Positions 17,975 through 27,027 of a stretch of DNA of 64,000 nucleotides are shown one piece after another. Position 1 is the first letter of the stretch. The number at the start of each line of letters is the position of its first letter. The stretch is from Prauserella flavalba (GTDB lineage: Bacteria > Actinomycetota > Actinomycetes > Mycobacteriales > Pseudonocardiaceae): positions 124,001 to 188,000 of the forward strand of contig NZ_MASU01000005.1 of the NCBI RefSeq assembly GCF_003202235.1. Reading direction: 5' to 3'. The translations under genes and the position numbers were made by a program. Below the pieces are notes generated by a model that saw only the letters and a program-made list of their open reading frames with translations, did no database searches and was not told the origin of the DNA.

Positions 17975-18984
17975 GCGGAACCGTCCTGGTCACTACGCCG
18001 CTGCCGGAGCCGGGGATGCGGCTACTGCGGGACGCGGGGGAGGTGGTGGTTGCCGAGCGGGCGCCGTCGGCCGCCGAGCTGCGTGAGGCGTGCGCCTCCG
18101 GCCGCTACGACGTCGTCGTCGCCCAGCTCACCGACGTATTCGACGAACAGCTGCTGGCCACGGCCAGTATCCGCGGTGTCGCCAACTACGCCGTCGGCCA
18201 CGACAACGTCGACGTGCCAGCCGCGACCCGGCGCGGCGTGCTCGTGGCCAACACGCCCGGCGTGCTCACCGAGGCCACCGCAGACCTCGCGATGCTGTTG
18301 ATCCTCGCCACCGCGCGGCGCTGCGTGGAGGCCGACGCGTTCGTGCGCGCGGGCCGGTTCCGGGGCTGGCAGCCGGAGCTGCTGCTCGGCGGCGACGTCA
18401 CCGGCGCGGCACTCGGCCTCGCCGGGTTCGGCCGGATCGCCCGCGCCACCGCCACGCGGGCACTCGGCTTCGGCATGACCGTGCGCTACACGGCGCGCGG
18501 CGGACCCGTCCCCGACGCCGAGCTGGGCCCGCTCGCCGGGCGTGTGCGGTACGTGAGCTGGGAGGAGCTGGTGCGGGAGAGCGACTTCCTCTCCCTGCAC
18601 GTCCCGCTCACCGACGACACCCGCCACCTCGTCGACGCCGCCGTCCTGCGGGCGATGAAGCCGACGGCCTACCTCATCAACACGGCGCGGGGGCCGATCG
18701 TGGACGAGAAAGCGCTGGTCGGCGCGCTGCGCGACGGCGTGATCGCGGGCGCCGGCCTGGACGTCTACGAGCTGGAGCCGCAGCTGGCGGAAGGTCTCGC
18801 GCAGCTGCCGAACACGACGCTGCTGCCGCACGTCGGCAGCGCGACCCGGCCCGTGCGCGCGAGGATGGCCGAACTGTGCGCGCGCAACGCCGTCGCGATG
18901 GCGGCGGGCCAGCGGCCCCCGCACCCGGTGAACCCGGCGGCGTGGGACGTCACGACGGGAACCGGCCGCCAAGGGCCCGGGTGA
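17971..18984 (+). CDS. D-isomer-specific 2-hydroxyacid dehydrogenase
   Basis: 337 residues. NAD-binding GLAGFGRIARATA, Arg in NTARGPIVDE, the Glu region LDVYELEP, and catalytic His in LLPHVGSATR follow the glyoxylate/hydroxypyruvate reductase layout. It would interconvert a 2-oxoacid and a D-2-hydroxyacid with NAD(P)H. GTG 17971 overlaps the upstream stop (GTGA), so it is the last gene of the GntP operon. Its final 35 bases overlap the end of the convergent IclR gene. Confidence 0.85.
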   Translation: MSGTVLVTTPLPEPGMRLLRDAGEVVVAERAPSAAELREACASGRYDVVVAQLTDVFDEQLLATASIRGVANYAVGHDNVDVPAATRRGVLVANTPGVLTEATADLAMLLILATARRCVEADAFVRAGRFRGWQPELLLGGDVTGAALGLAGFGRIARATATRALGFGMTVRYTARGGPVPDAELGPLAGRVRYVSWEELVRESDFLSLHVPLTDDTRHLVDAAVLRAMKPTAYLINTARGPIVDEKALVGALRDGVIAGAGLDVYELEPQLAEGLAQLPNTTLLPHVGSATRPVRARMAELCARNAVAMAAGQRPPHPVNPAAWDVTTGTGRQGPG

Positions 18985-19759
18985 TCCGTTCCGCATGTTC
19001 GACCAGCACGTCGACCCACTCGACGCACTTCTCGTAGGGCATCCGCAGCGTCGGGCCCTGGATCATCAGTGCGCCGACCAGATCGGCGGCCGAGTCGAAC
19101 ACCGGGGCCGCGAGACCCGAGGCGCCGTCGACGCGCTCACCGACCGTGATGGCGTAGCCGTCGGCGGCGGTCTGCTTGATGAGCCTGCGCAGCTCGTCGC
19201 GGTTGGTGACGGTGCTGTCGGTGAGCTGGGGGAGCTCGTGCTGGAGGACCTCGTCGGCGAGGTCCGGGTTCCAGGCGAGCAGCACGCGGCCCGAGGAACC
19301 GACCGTGATCGGCGCGATCCTGCCGACGGACATCTCCCGGCGCAGGGCGTGGTGGGTCTCGGCGACGGCGATGCACACGCGGTGCTCGCCCTCGGCCCGG
19401 AAGAAGCACGCCGTCTCGCCGGTGACGTCCCGCAGGTCCTTGAGCACCGGGTTGACCACGGCGAGCACGTCGAAGTCCTTGGCCGCCGCGGCCGCCCAGT
19501 AGGCCATTCGGACACCGATGCGAAAACGGTCGTCGGCGCGGTCGAGAAACCCGTTCGCGACCAGGTTGGTCACCAGCCGCTGCACGGTCGACGTGGGCAG
19601 ACCGGTAGATTGCTGTATCTCGCGCAACGTCAGCGACGGCCGCTTCAGCGTGAAGGCGTTGAGGATCTCCGTGATCTTGCCCAGCACGAGCAGCGGCGTG
19701 TGCGTGGCCCCGTCGGTCGCCCTGGCTGGGTCCCGGCCGTGCTCGTCGCGGCTACTCAT
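18950..19759 (-). CDS. IclR-family transcriptional regulator
   Basis: 269 residues: winged helix at about 25-85 (LTLREIQQSTGLPTSTVQRLVTNLVANGFL), IclR effector domain to the end (ITVGSSGRVLLAW, GASGLAAPVFD). ATG 19759 keeps the gene clear of the divergent threonine dehydratase 28 bases away. It probably controls the convergent GntP-CoA-transferase-lyase-dehydrogenase operon or the divergent dehydratase; no palindromic operator stands out in the very short divergent gap. Confidence 0.82.
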   Translation of the reverse strand: MSSRDEHGRDPARATDGATHTPLLVLGKITEILNAFTLKRPSLTLREIQQSTGLPTSTVQRLVTNLVANGFLDRADDRFRIGVRMAYWAAAAAKDFDVLAVVNPVLKDLRDVTGETACFFRAEGEHRVCIAVAETHHALRREMSVGRIAPITVGSSGRVLLAWNPDLADEVLQHELPQLTDSTVTNRDELRRLIKQTAADGYAITVGERVDGASGLAAPVFDSAADLVGALMIQGPTLRMPYEKCVEWVDVLVEHAERITRALGGRFPS

Positions 19760-19787
19760 GGCACGAACATACGACAGGAGGACCGTG

Positions 19788-21056
19788 TTGTCTGAGAACG
19801 CCCCGGACGCGGGTGTGGTGAGCGCGGCGGACGTCACTGAGGCGGCCGCCCGGTTCGCCGACGTGATTCAGCCGAGCCCGCTGCAGCGCAACGAGCGGCT
19901 TTCCCAGCGGCACGACCTCGACGTGTGGCTCAAGCGCGAGGACCTCAACACGGTCCGCTCGTACAAGGGCCGTGGCGCGTACAACCTCATCGCCTCACTC
20001 AGCGAGGAGGAACGCTCGCGGGGTGTCGTGTGCGCGAGCGCGGGCAACCACGGGCAGGGCGTCGCGTTCGCGTGCGCGGCGCTCGGCGTCAGCGCGCGGG
20101 TGTACCTGCCGAGGACGACGCCCAGGCAGAAACGCGACCGCGTCGCCCGGTTCGGCGGCCAGTACGTGCAGATCGTCGTCGAGGGCGAGACCTACGACGA
20201 CTGCGCGGCGGCCGCGCGCGAGCACGCCGAGCACACCGGCGCCGTCCTCATCCCGGCCTTCGACGACCCGCGCACCATCGCGGGCCAGGGCACCGTCGTC
20301 AAGGAGATCATCGAGCAGCTCGGGCGGGTTCCGGACGTCGTCGTGGTGCCGGTCGGCGGTGGCGGGCTGCTCGCGGGGACGCTGACGTGGCTGCGCGAGA
20401 CGCACCCCGAGGTGCGCGTCATCGGCGCCGAGCCGCAGGGCGCGGCGAGCATGGCGCGCGCGCTCGCCGAGGGGCGGCCGGTGCCGCTGGAGCACGTCGA
20501 CCCGTTCGTCGACGGCGCCGCGGTGCGGCAGGTCGGGCGGCACACGTTCGCCGTGGCGGCGCAGCAGCGGCCGCGGCTGGTGGCCGTGCCGGAGGGGCGG
20601 ATCTGCGTCGAGATGCTCGACCTGTACCAGTCCGACGGCATCATCGCCGAGCCCGCCGGCGCGCTCGCGTCGGCGGCGCTGGTGGCGGACCTGGGGCTGC
20701 CCGCGGGCGCGACCGTGGTGTGCATCCTCTCCGGCGGCAACAACGACGTCAGCCGGTACAACGAGATCGTCGAGCGCGCACTCGTCTTCGAGGGCCGCAA
20801 GCACTACTTCCTGGTCGAGTTCCCGCAGGAGCCGGGCGCGCTGCGCCGGTTCCTCGACGACATCCTCGGCCCCGACGACGACATCACGCTCTTCGAGTAC
20901 GTCAAGCGCAACAACCGCGAGACCGGCCCCGCGCTGGTCGGCGTCGAGCTGGGCGCCCCGGAGAACCTGGAGCCCATGCTCAAACGGATGGACGCCGCGC
21001 CGCACCGCATCGAGCAGGTGTCGCCGGACAGCCCCCTGTTCACCTTCCTGGTCTGA
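19788..21056 (+). CDS. ilvA: Threonine dehydratase (threonine ammonia-lyase), short biosynthetic type
   Basis: About 422 residues. PLP-binding Lys in TVRSYKGRGAYN, Ser/Gly loops SAGNHGQGVA and VPVGGGGLLAGT, and SGGNND near the end of the catalytic domain (about 1-330). The C-terminal 85 residues (HYFLVEFPQEPGALRRFL...) form an ACT-like regulatory domain. It deaminates threonine (or serine) to 2-oxobutyrate for isoleucine synthesis. Start choice: AGGAGG (19776-19781) is 6 bases from TTG 19788 but only 3 from GTG 19785, so TTG is preferred; both are in frame. Array C begins 7 bases after the stop. Confidence 0.88.
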   Translation: MSENAPDAGVVSAADVTEAAARFADVIQPSPLQRNERLSQRHDLDVWLKREDLNTVRSYKGRGAYNLIASLSEEERSRGVVCASAGNHGQGVAFACAALGVSARVYLPRTTPRQKRDRVARFGGQYVQIVVEGETYDDCAAAAREHAEHTGAVLIPAFDDPRTIAGQGTVVKEIIEQLGRVPDVVVVPVGGGGLLAGTLTWLRETHPEVRVIGAEPQGAASMARALAEGRPVPLEHVDPFVDGAAVRQVGRHTFAVAAQQRPRLVAVPEGRICVEMLDLYQSDGIIAEPAGALASAALVADLGLPAGATVVCILSGGNNDVSRYNEIVERALVFEGRKHYFLVEFPQEPGALRRFLDDILGPDDDITLFEYVKRNNRETGPALVGVELGAPENLEPMLKRMDAAPHRIEQVSPDSPLFTFLV

Positions 21057-21063
21057 CCCTTTC

Positions 21064-21341
21064 CGCGAGTCGCCCGTTCCGGCCCGCGAGTCGTGCGTTC
21101 CCGGCCGCGAGTCGTGCGTTCCCGGCCGCGAGTCGTGCGTTCCGGATCGCGAGTCGTGCGTTCCGGATCGCGCGGGAACGCGAGTCGCGGACCGGAGCCG
21201 GGCACTCGCGCGCCTGAGCGGCGGACCCGCGACCCTGAGCGCACGACTCGGCGTCTGGAGTGCACGACTCGCGCGCCTGAACGCACGACTCGCGGTTCTG
21301 AGTGCACGACTCGCGCGCCTGAACGTACGACTCGCGGCGGG
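21064..21341. repeat. 21-bp repeat array C: 5 forward then 7 reverse units
   Basis: Forward units start at 21064, 21085, 21106, 21127 and 21148; four of them begin CGCGAGTCGTGCGTTCC. Reverse units start at 21195, 21216, 21237, 21258, 21279, 21300 and 21321 (GAACGCACGACTCGCG type, alternating GAAC/GAGT first letters). A 26-base spacer separates the blocks. It is the largest array of the family here and sits directly behind the threonine dehydratase stop. Open reading frames across it are an artefact of the 7-codon period. Confidence 0.9.
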
Positions 21342-21422
21342 CGTAGGCGCTTCGGCTCCGCGTCGCTGCTCCGTTCGTCGTACGACTTCTGTCTCAACGC
21401 AGCATAAGTCCGCCTATTTTGA

Positions 21423-21461
21423 CCGTAGATATTTACGGGAGCACCGGAAGTAATTAACTTC
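21423..21461. promoter_or_regulatory. AT-rich patch with two inverted repeats upstream of the laccase operon
   Basis: In a strongly G/C-rich gap, 21402-21462 is conspicuously A/T-rich. It holds CCGTA-GATATT-TACGG (21423-21438) and GAAGT-AATTA-ACTTC (21447-21461), with TTGACC at 21419-21424. This could be the promoter/operator zone of the laccase operon, about 380 bases upstream of its first start codon. The remainder, to 21843, has one short hairpin (ATGCCG/CGGCAT, about 21534-21555) and no recognisable gene or riboswitch. Confidence 0.35.
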
Positions 21462-21843
21462 CCTCCTGGAACCCTCGGCGCTGAAGGCGAGGCAGGCGTG
21501 AGTCGAACGTCGCGACAGGCGGGATACGCGCGGATGCCGCAACAACCACGGCATGCGCTCCTCCGTCGTTCCGGCGGCAGTCCGGTGATCGGCTTCCCGC
21601 CCGGCCCCGCCCCGCCCTGACCGGACCCGCCACCCTTCAGAAAGCCCTTCCGAGCACCCCGAACCCCGCGGTCCCCACCCGTCTCCGCACGGGCGAGCCA
21701 CGCTCGCCCGCCGGTACGCCGTGCCGCGGCGAGCCCGCATCCGTCCACACGCGACCACGCGCACGGCCACGTTCCACCCCGCACCTCCCCACCCCGATCT
21801 CCCCGGGTCCGCACGCGCGCCCGGGTACGCGAATGGAGACCCC

Positions 21844-22905
21844 ATGGCTGAGAAACCCGCCCGCCCGCGCCTGACGCGCGCGATGTCCCGGCGTTCCATG
21901 CTGGCCGGTGCCGCGGCGGCGGGCGTCACCGTTCCCGTCGTCGCCGCCGGGCTCGGCACCGCGGCGGCGGCGCCGGAGACGGCACGCCCCGCGCGCGCGG
22001 GCGTGACGCGGCGGATCACCGTCTACGCCGAGGAGATCGGCGGCGGTCTGTTCGGCTACGGCCTCTCGCCGGGCACCGCGACCGTGCCCGGACCCATCCT
22101 CGAGATCTGGGAGGGCGACACCCTCGAGATCGACCTGGTCAACAACACCGACCGGCGCCTCTCGATCCATCCGCACGGCGTGGACTACGACGTCGACTCC
22201 GACGGCAGCCCGCTCAACGCGTCGTTCAACGAGCCGGGCCAGCGGCGCAAGTACATCTGGAAGACCAGGGCACCGTACCAAAAGGACGGTCGCTGGATGC
22301 CGGGCAGCGCGGGCTACTGGCACTACCACGACCACGCGATGGGCGGCGACCACGGCACGGACGGCCTGCGGGCCGGGCTCTACGGCGCGCTCGTCGTGCG
22401 CCGCGAGGGAGACCTCCTGCCGAAGCGGCAGTACACCGTGGTGTTCAACGGCATGACCATCAACAACCGCGTCGCGCCCGACATCCCCGTGATCGAGGCC
22501 AACCTCGGCGAGCGCGTGGAGTTCATCGCCATCGGCCACGGCGACTTCTTCCACACCTTCCACCTGCACGCCCACCGCTGGGCCGACAACCGCACCGGCA
22601 TGCTCAGCGGCCCCGACGACCCGACACAGGTGATCGACAACCGCGACCTCAACCCCGGCGACTCCTTCGGGTTCCAGGTGATCGCCGGCGAGGGCGTCGG
22701 TCCCGGCGTGTGGATGTACCACTGCCACGTCCAGTTCCACTCCGACGGCGGCATGGCGGGTGTCTGGCTGATCCGCAACGCGGACGGCTCGATGCCCGAG
22801 GGCGCGCAGGAGACGCTCGACCGCTACCACCAGCACCACCACGCGATGCAGGAACCACAGCAGCTCGAACAGCAGCAGCCCGGCACCACCCACGAAGGCC
22901 ACTAG
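21844..22905 (+). CDS. Two-domain small laccase (multicopper oxidase), Tat-exported
   Basis: 353 residues, the size of Streptomyces small laccases (SLAC/EpoA), which work as trimers. Twin-arginine signal MSRRSMLAGAAAAGV near residues 15-40. Copper ligands are visible in order: IHPHGV, WHYHDHAMGGD, HTFHLHAHRW and MYHCHVQFHSDGGM (the HCH of type 1/type 3 copper). It oxidises phenols or other one-electron donors and reduces O2 to water outside the cell. The C-terminal tail is His/Gln-rich. GGAG precedes ATG 21844. First gene of an exported redox operon; the next gene starts 27 bases later. Confidence 0.9.
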   Translation: MAEKPARPRLTRAMSRRSMLAGAAAAGVTVPVVAAGLGTAAAAPETARPARAGVTRRITVYAEEIGGGLFGYGLSPGTATVPGPILEIWEGDTLEIDLVNNTDRRLSIHPHGVDYDVDSDGSPLNASFNEPGQRRKYIWKTRAPYQKDGRWMPGSAGYWHYHDHAMGGDHGTDGLRAGLYGALVVRREGDLLPKRQYTVVFNGMTINNRVAPDIPVIEANLGERVEFIAIGHGDFFHTFHLHAHRWADNRTGMLSGPDDPTQVIDNRDLNPGDSFGFQVIAGEGVGPGVWMYHCHVQFHSDGGMAGVWLIRNADGSMPEGAQETLDRYHQHHHAMQEPQQLEQQQPGTTHEGH

Positions 22906-22932
22906 GGCTCACCACGAGTGAATGGAGTAGGG

Positions 22933-25900
22933 ATGGGTCGAAGAAGGTTGGCACTCCCGCCCCGCGGCGGCCGATTACGGCCGAGACCGCTGCGGCGCGG
23001 CATGATCCTGCTGACGAGCGCGGTACTGACACTGGGGCTGACCGCGCTGCCCGCCACCGGCGCGCCCGCCGAGCCCGTGGCGGCGCAGAACCGGGCCGCC
23101 GCGGCGGCGAGCCAGGTGAACGTCCTGGTGTTCCGCGGCGTCGCGGCCGAACAGGCCGACCCGGTCGTCCGTGCCGCGCGGGCGATCGAGGAACTGGGGG
23201 AGAGCAACGGGTTCACGGTGGACATCTCCACCGACCCCGCCTCGTTCACGACGGAGAACCTCGCCCGCTACCGCGGCATCGTCTTCCTCTCCGCCGAGGG
23301 CAACGAGCTGAACGCCGGGCAAGAGTCGGCGCTGCGGCGTTACGTCGAGGAGGGCGGCGGCTTCCTCGGCATCCGCGACGCCGCGAAGGCGCAGGCCCGG
23401 TCCGAGTGGTTCGGCGGCCTCATCGGCGCCCGCCCCGCGGGTAACCGGCCCGTGCCGGAGGAGGTCGCCGCCGTCACGGTGAGCGGCGAGAACCCGCCCA
23501 ACGAGACCGGCGCGAAGCTCGTGGACGGCAACCCGAACAGCAAGTGGCTGACGTTCGCCGACACGGGCTGGGCCGCGCTGGAGCTGGCCGAGCCCGCCGC
23601 GATCTCGCACTACGCGCTGACCTCGGCCAACGACTTCGCCGGCCGCGACCCGCTGGACTGGACCCTGCAGGGCTCCCAGGACGGGCAGACGTGGACCGAC
23701 CTCGACCGGCGCACCGGCGAGGACTTTCCCGAACGGTTCCAGCCCAGGGAGTTCCGCTTCGACAACACGGAGGCGTACGCGCACTACCGGCTCGACATCA
23801 CCGCCAACGCGGGCGAGTCGGCGACGCAGCTCGCCGAGATCGAGCTCTACACCGCCGACGCGACCCCGCCTCCGGGCAGCGAGCCCGAGCCGCAGCAGGC
23901 CGTGGTGAGCGTGGTCGACCGGCAGCACCCCGCCAACGAGGGGCTGCCGCTGACGTGGAAGCGCTCGGACAAGTGGCTCAACTGGGAGACCAACCCGGTG
24001 GGCGAGGTACACACGGTGGCGCAGGTGCAGGAGCACACCTACGACGCCGGCGCCAACGGCAATGGTGCGTTCCACCCGATCTCGTGGTGCCGGGACTACG
24101 ACGGCGGCCGGTCCTTCTACACCGGGATGGGCGGCACCGTCGGCAGCTACGGCGAGGCCAAGTTCCGCGGTCACCTGCTGGGCGCACTGAAGTGGACGAC
24201 CGGTGTGGTCCGGGGCGACTGCCAGGCCACGATCGCCGCGAACTACAAGACCGAGCGGCTCACCGGGCAGAACCAGCCGGGCCAGCTCGACCAGTACGGC
24301 GAGATGCACGGTGTCACCGTCGCGCCCGACGGCACGGTCTTCTACGTCGGCAAGGCGGCCTGCCCCACCGGCCCCGTGCCGAACTGGGACCAGGAGAACG
24401 TGGGTCTCGGCTGCGGCACGATCCACCAGTGGGACCCGGAGACCCGCAAGGTCAAGCTGATCACCACACTGGAGGTGTTCGGCAACCGCGGCAGCGGTGA
24501 CGAGCTCGTCAAGAGCGAGGAGGGTCTGCTCGGCATGACCCTCGACCCGGAGTTCTCCGACAACGGCTGGATCTACGTCTACTGGATGCCGTACGAGTCG
24601 ATCGACAAGGAGAAGCGGATCGGGCAGCGGACGGTGTCGCGGTTCACCTACGACGCCGCGACCGACACGCTCGACCTCGCCAGCCGCAAGGACATCCTGC
24701 AGTGGGACACGCAGATCCACAGCTGCTGCCACGCCGGTGGTGGCATGGACTTCGACAAGGCGGGCAACCTCTACATCGCCGTCGGCGACAGCAACTCCTC
24801 GCAGGGCTCGCAGGGCTACTCCGGCAACAACTGGACCCAGGAGTACGCCGGCGTGTCCTTCCAGGACGCGCGCAGGACGTCGGGCAACACCAACGACCTG
24901 AACGGCAAGATCCTGCGCATCCACCCCGAGGACGACGGGACGTACACGATCCCGGAGGGCAACCTCTTCCCCGAGGCGGAGGATCCCGGTGACAAGACGC
25001 GCCCGGAGATCTACGTGATGGGCGTGCGCAACCCGGCGCGCCTCGACGTGGATCCCGTGCACGACTGGGTCACCACCGGCTGGGTCGGTCCTGACGCCGG
25101 TGCGCCGAGCCCGGAGCTGGGCCCGGCCAAGTACGAGACGGCGACGATCCTCACGTCGGCGGGCAACCAGGGCTGGCCCTACTGCATGGGCAACAAGCAG
25201 CCCTACCGCGACCGCAGCGACACGGACGCGTCGGTGCTCACGGGCTGGTACGACTGCGACAACCTCAAGAACACCTCTCCGCGCAACACGGGGCTGGTGG
25301 ACATCCCGCCCGCCAGGACCAACATGATCTGGTACTCGCCGCAGGGTGGTGGCCCGGTGTTCCCGGAGCGGCCCGACGGCAGCGGCATCCCCACCTACAA
25401 CGAGGAGGACAGCACCTACACGCTGCCGTTCGTGAGCGGCGGCTGCCAGGCCGTCATGTCGGGTCCGACGTACCACAGCTCGCTGGTGGACCCGGAGAGC
25501 GACGTCGCCTGGCCGTCCTACTGGGACGACAAGTGGTTCATCGGTGACGAGTGCAACCCGAACAACCGCGTCGCCGTGACCGTCGACCCGGCCACGGTGC
25601 AGCAGCAGGGCCCGCCGGCGTTCGCCGAGGACCTGCGCGACATCATCAAGGCGGGCGGCGCCGACACTCAGCTGCAGAGCTGGATGGGCGCGCAGTTCGG
25701 TCCCGACGGCGCGCTGTACCTGATCGACTACGGCAGCGGCTTCTTCAGCCTCGCACCCAACCAGAAGCTGCTGCGGGTCACCTACGAGGGCGGGCCGGCC
25801 ACCCCGGCTCCGGCCGCGAGGGCGACCGCGCTGCAGAACAAGCCGCTGACGATGGCGTTCAACGGATCCAGGTCCGGTGGCGTGTCGTACGAGTGGCGCT

Positions 25901-26946
25901 TCGGTGACGGCGGCAGGTCCACCGAGGCCAACCCCGTGCACACCTACGGCAGCATCGGCACCTACACGGCCACGCTGACGGTGACCTACGCCGACGGCGA
26001 GAAGGCGACGACCACCACCAGGGTCGACGTCGGCTGCGCGGTGCCCGACACGCGGGAGACCGTGTGGCTGCGGGACTCCGACACGGGCGTCGAGAACCAC
26101 GAGGTCGGCAGCGGCTGCACGGTCAACGACCTCATCGACGACGAGAGCACCTGGTCGACACACAAGAAGTTCGTCGACCACGTCACGAAGGTCGCCCGCG
26201 ACCTCATGCGCAAGGGTGTGCTCGTCCGCGCGGAGCGTGATGCGCTGATCAGCGCGGCCAAGCAGTCTCCCATCGGCAAGGTGGGTGACTCGGGCTGGGA
26301 ACCGATCTTCAACGGCACGGCCGAGTCGCTGCGCGGCTGGGAGATGGCGCCGTCGGGCCGGTTCGACATCCAGCCGGACGGGTCGCTGCGCAGCTCCGGT
26401 GGGCTCGGAATGCTGTGGTACGCGGCGAAACCGTACGCCGACTTCTCGCTGAAGCTGGAGTACAAGGACATCGCACCGGGGCAGGGCCGGGCCAACAGCG
26501 GCGTGTTCGTCCGCTTCCCCGACCCGAGAACGCCGCTCGAGCAGCGGCCCGCGGGCAGCTGCGGCACCGTCGGCTCCGCAAGGGACTCGCAGGCCTGGGT
26601 GGCGATCTACTGTGGACACGAGGTGCAGATCTACGACGGGGAGTCCGGTGAGCCACAGAAGACCGGATCGATCTACAACTTCGACCCCGTCGGGCTCGAC
26701 CAGGCCGGCGCGACGCCGAAGGGTGAGTGGAACACCTACGAGATCCGCGTCGTCGGGCAGCACTACACGATCCTGCGCAACGGCGTGGTGATCAACGAGT
26801 TCGACAACCTGCCCGGCAAGGAGTCGTCCCGTGCCGGTGACCCGCCGACCGATCTGCGTCAGTTCCGCAACGGGTTCATCGGGTTGCAGAACCACGGGGA
26901 CAACGACCTGACCGAGTTCCGCAACATCCGCGTGCGGGAGCTGTAA
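22933..26946 (+). CDS. Giant exported ThuA / discoidin / sugar dehydrogenase / PKD / DUF1080 protein
   Basis: 1337 residues. Signal peptide about 1-50. Domains in order: ThuA first half (60-165); an inserted F5/8 type C (discoidin) domain (about 175-310, GWAALELAEPAAISHYALTS); ThuA second half (320-415, FHPISWCRDYDGGRSFYTG); PQQ-type glucose/sorbosone dehydrogenase beta-propeller (about 450-950, VRNPARLDVDP); PKD domain (955-1025, YEWRFGDGG); an 80-residue two-Cys module (1034-1115); and a DUF1080/3-keto-disaccharide hydrolase lectin-like domain (1120-1337). The mix suggests binding and oxidation of a carbohydrate outside the cell. ATG 22933 is chosen over GTG 22918 because GGAG lies 5 bases upstream. 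Substrate and cofactor are unproven. Confidence 0.85.
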   Translation: MGRRRLALPPRGGRLRPRPLRRGMILLTSAVLTLGLTALPATGAPAEPVAAQNRAAAAASQVNVLVFRGVAAEQADPVVRAARAIEELGESNGFTVDISTDPASFTTENLARYRGIVFLSAEGNELNAGQESALRRYVEEGGGFLGIRDAAKAQARSEWFGGLIGARPAGNRPVPEEVAAVTVSGENPPNETGAKLVDGNPNSKWLTFADTGWAALELAEPAAISHYALTSANDFAGRDPLDWTLQGSQDGQTWTDLDRRTGEDFPERFQPREFRFDNTEAYAHYRLDITANAGESATQLAEIELYTADATPPPGSEPEPQQAVVSVVDRQHPANEGLPLTWKRSDKWLNWETNPVGEVHTVAQVQEHTYDAGANGNGAFHPISWCRDYDGGRSFYTGMGGTVGSYGEAKFRGHLLGALKWTTGVVRGDCQATIAANYKTERLTGQNQPGQLDQYGEMHGVTVAPDGTVFYVGKAACPTGPVPNWDQENVGLGCGTIHQWDPETRKVKLITTLEVFGNRGSGDELVKSEEGLLGMTLDPEFSDNGWIYVYWMPYESIDKEKRIGQRTVSRFTYDAATDTLDLASRKDILQWDTQIHSCCHAGGGMDFDKAGNLYIAVGDSNSSQGSQGYSGNNWTQEYAGVSFQDARRTSGNTNDLNGKILRIHPEDDGTYTIPEGNLFPEAEDPGDKTRPEIYVMGVRNPARLDVDPVHDWVTTGWVGPDAGAPSPELGPAKYETATILTSAGNQGWPYCMGNKQPYRDRSDTDASVLTGWYDCDNLKNTSPRNTGLVDIPPARTNMIWYSPQGGGPVFPERPDGSGIPTYNEEDSTYTLPFVSGGCQAVMSGPTYHSSLVDPESDVAWPSYWDDKWFIGDECNPNNRVAVTVDPATVQQQGPPAFAEDLRDIIKAGGADTQLQSWMGAQFGPDGALYLIDYGSGFFSLAPNQKLLRVTYEGGPATPAPAARATALQNKPLTMAFNGSRSGGVSYEWRFGDGGRSTEANPVHTYGSIGTYTATLTVTYADGEKATTTTRVDVGCAVPDTRETVWLRDSDTGVENHEVGSGCTVNDLIDDESTWSTHKKFVDHVTKVARDLMRKGVLVRAERDALISAAKQSPIGKVGDSGWEPIFNGTAESLRGWEMAPSGRFDIQPDGSLRSSGGLGMLWYAAKPYADFSLKLEYKDIAPGQGRANSGVFVRFPDPRTPLEQRPAGSCGTVGSARDSQAWVAIYCGHEVQIYDGESGEPQKTGSIYNFDPVGLDQAGATPKGEWNTYEIRVVGQHYTILRNGVVINEFDNLPGKESSRAGDPPTDLRQFRNGFIGLQNHGDNDLTEFRNIRVREL

Positions 26947-26956
26947 ACCGAGGCAG

Positions 26957-26998
26957 CCGGCCGGTGCGGGCGCTCTTCCGGACGTCCGCACCGGCCGG
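26957..26998 (+). terminator. Strong hairpin between the giant sugar dehydrogenase and the cupredoxin gene
   Basis: A 13-base stem CCGGCCGGTGCGG and its exact complement enclose a 16-base loop, starting 10 bases after the stop codon. It may terminate or attenuate transcription, lowering expression of the two downstream genes relative to the laccase and dehydrogenase. Confidence 0.6.
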
Positions 26999-27027
26999 TA
27001 CCACTTCACGAGAGGTGCAGCACGCTT

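Noticed and set aside
21064-21341. Open frames through the 21-bp arrays encoding heptad-like repeats (RVVRS or ERTTR types)
   Set aside because: The 21-base period keeps several frames open on both strands at once, there are no consistent starts or ribosome binding sites, and the units accumulate changes without codon-position bias. They are DNA repeats, not proteins.
21466-21843. Riboswitch or structured leader before the laccase
   Set aside because: Only one short hairpin (ATGCCG/CGGCAT) was found; no conserved core of a riboswitch class I know could be matched.
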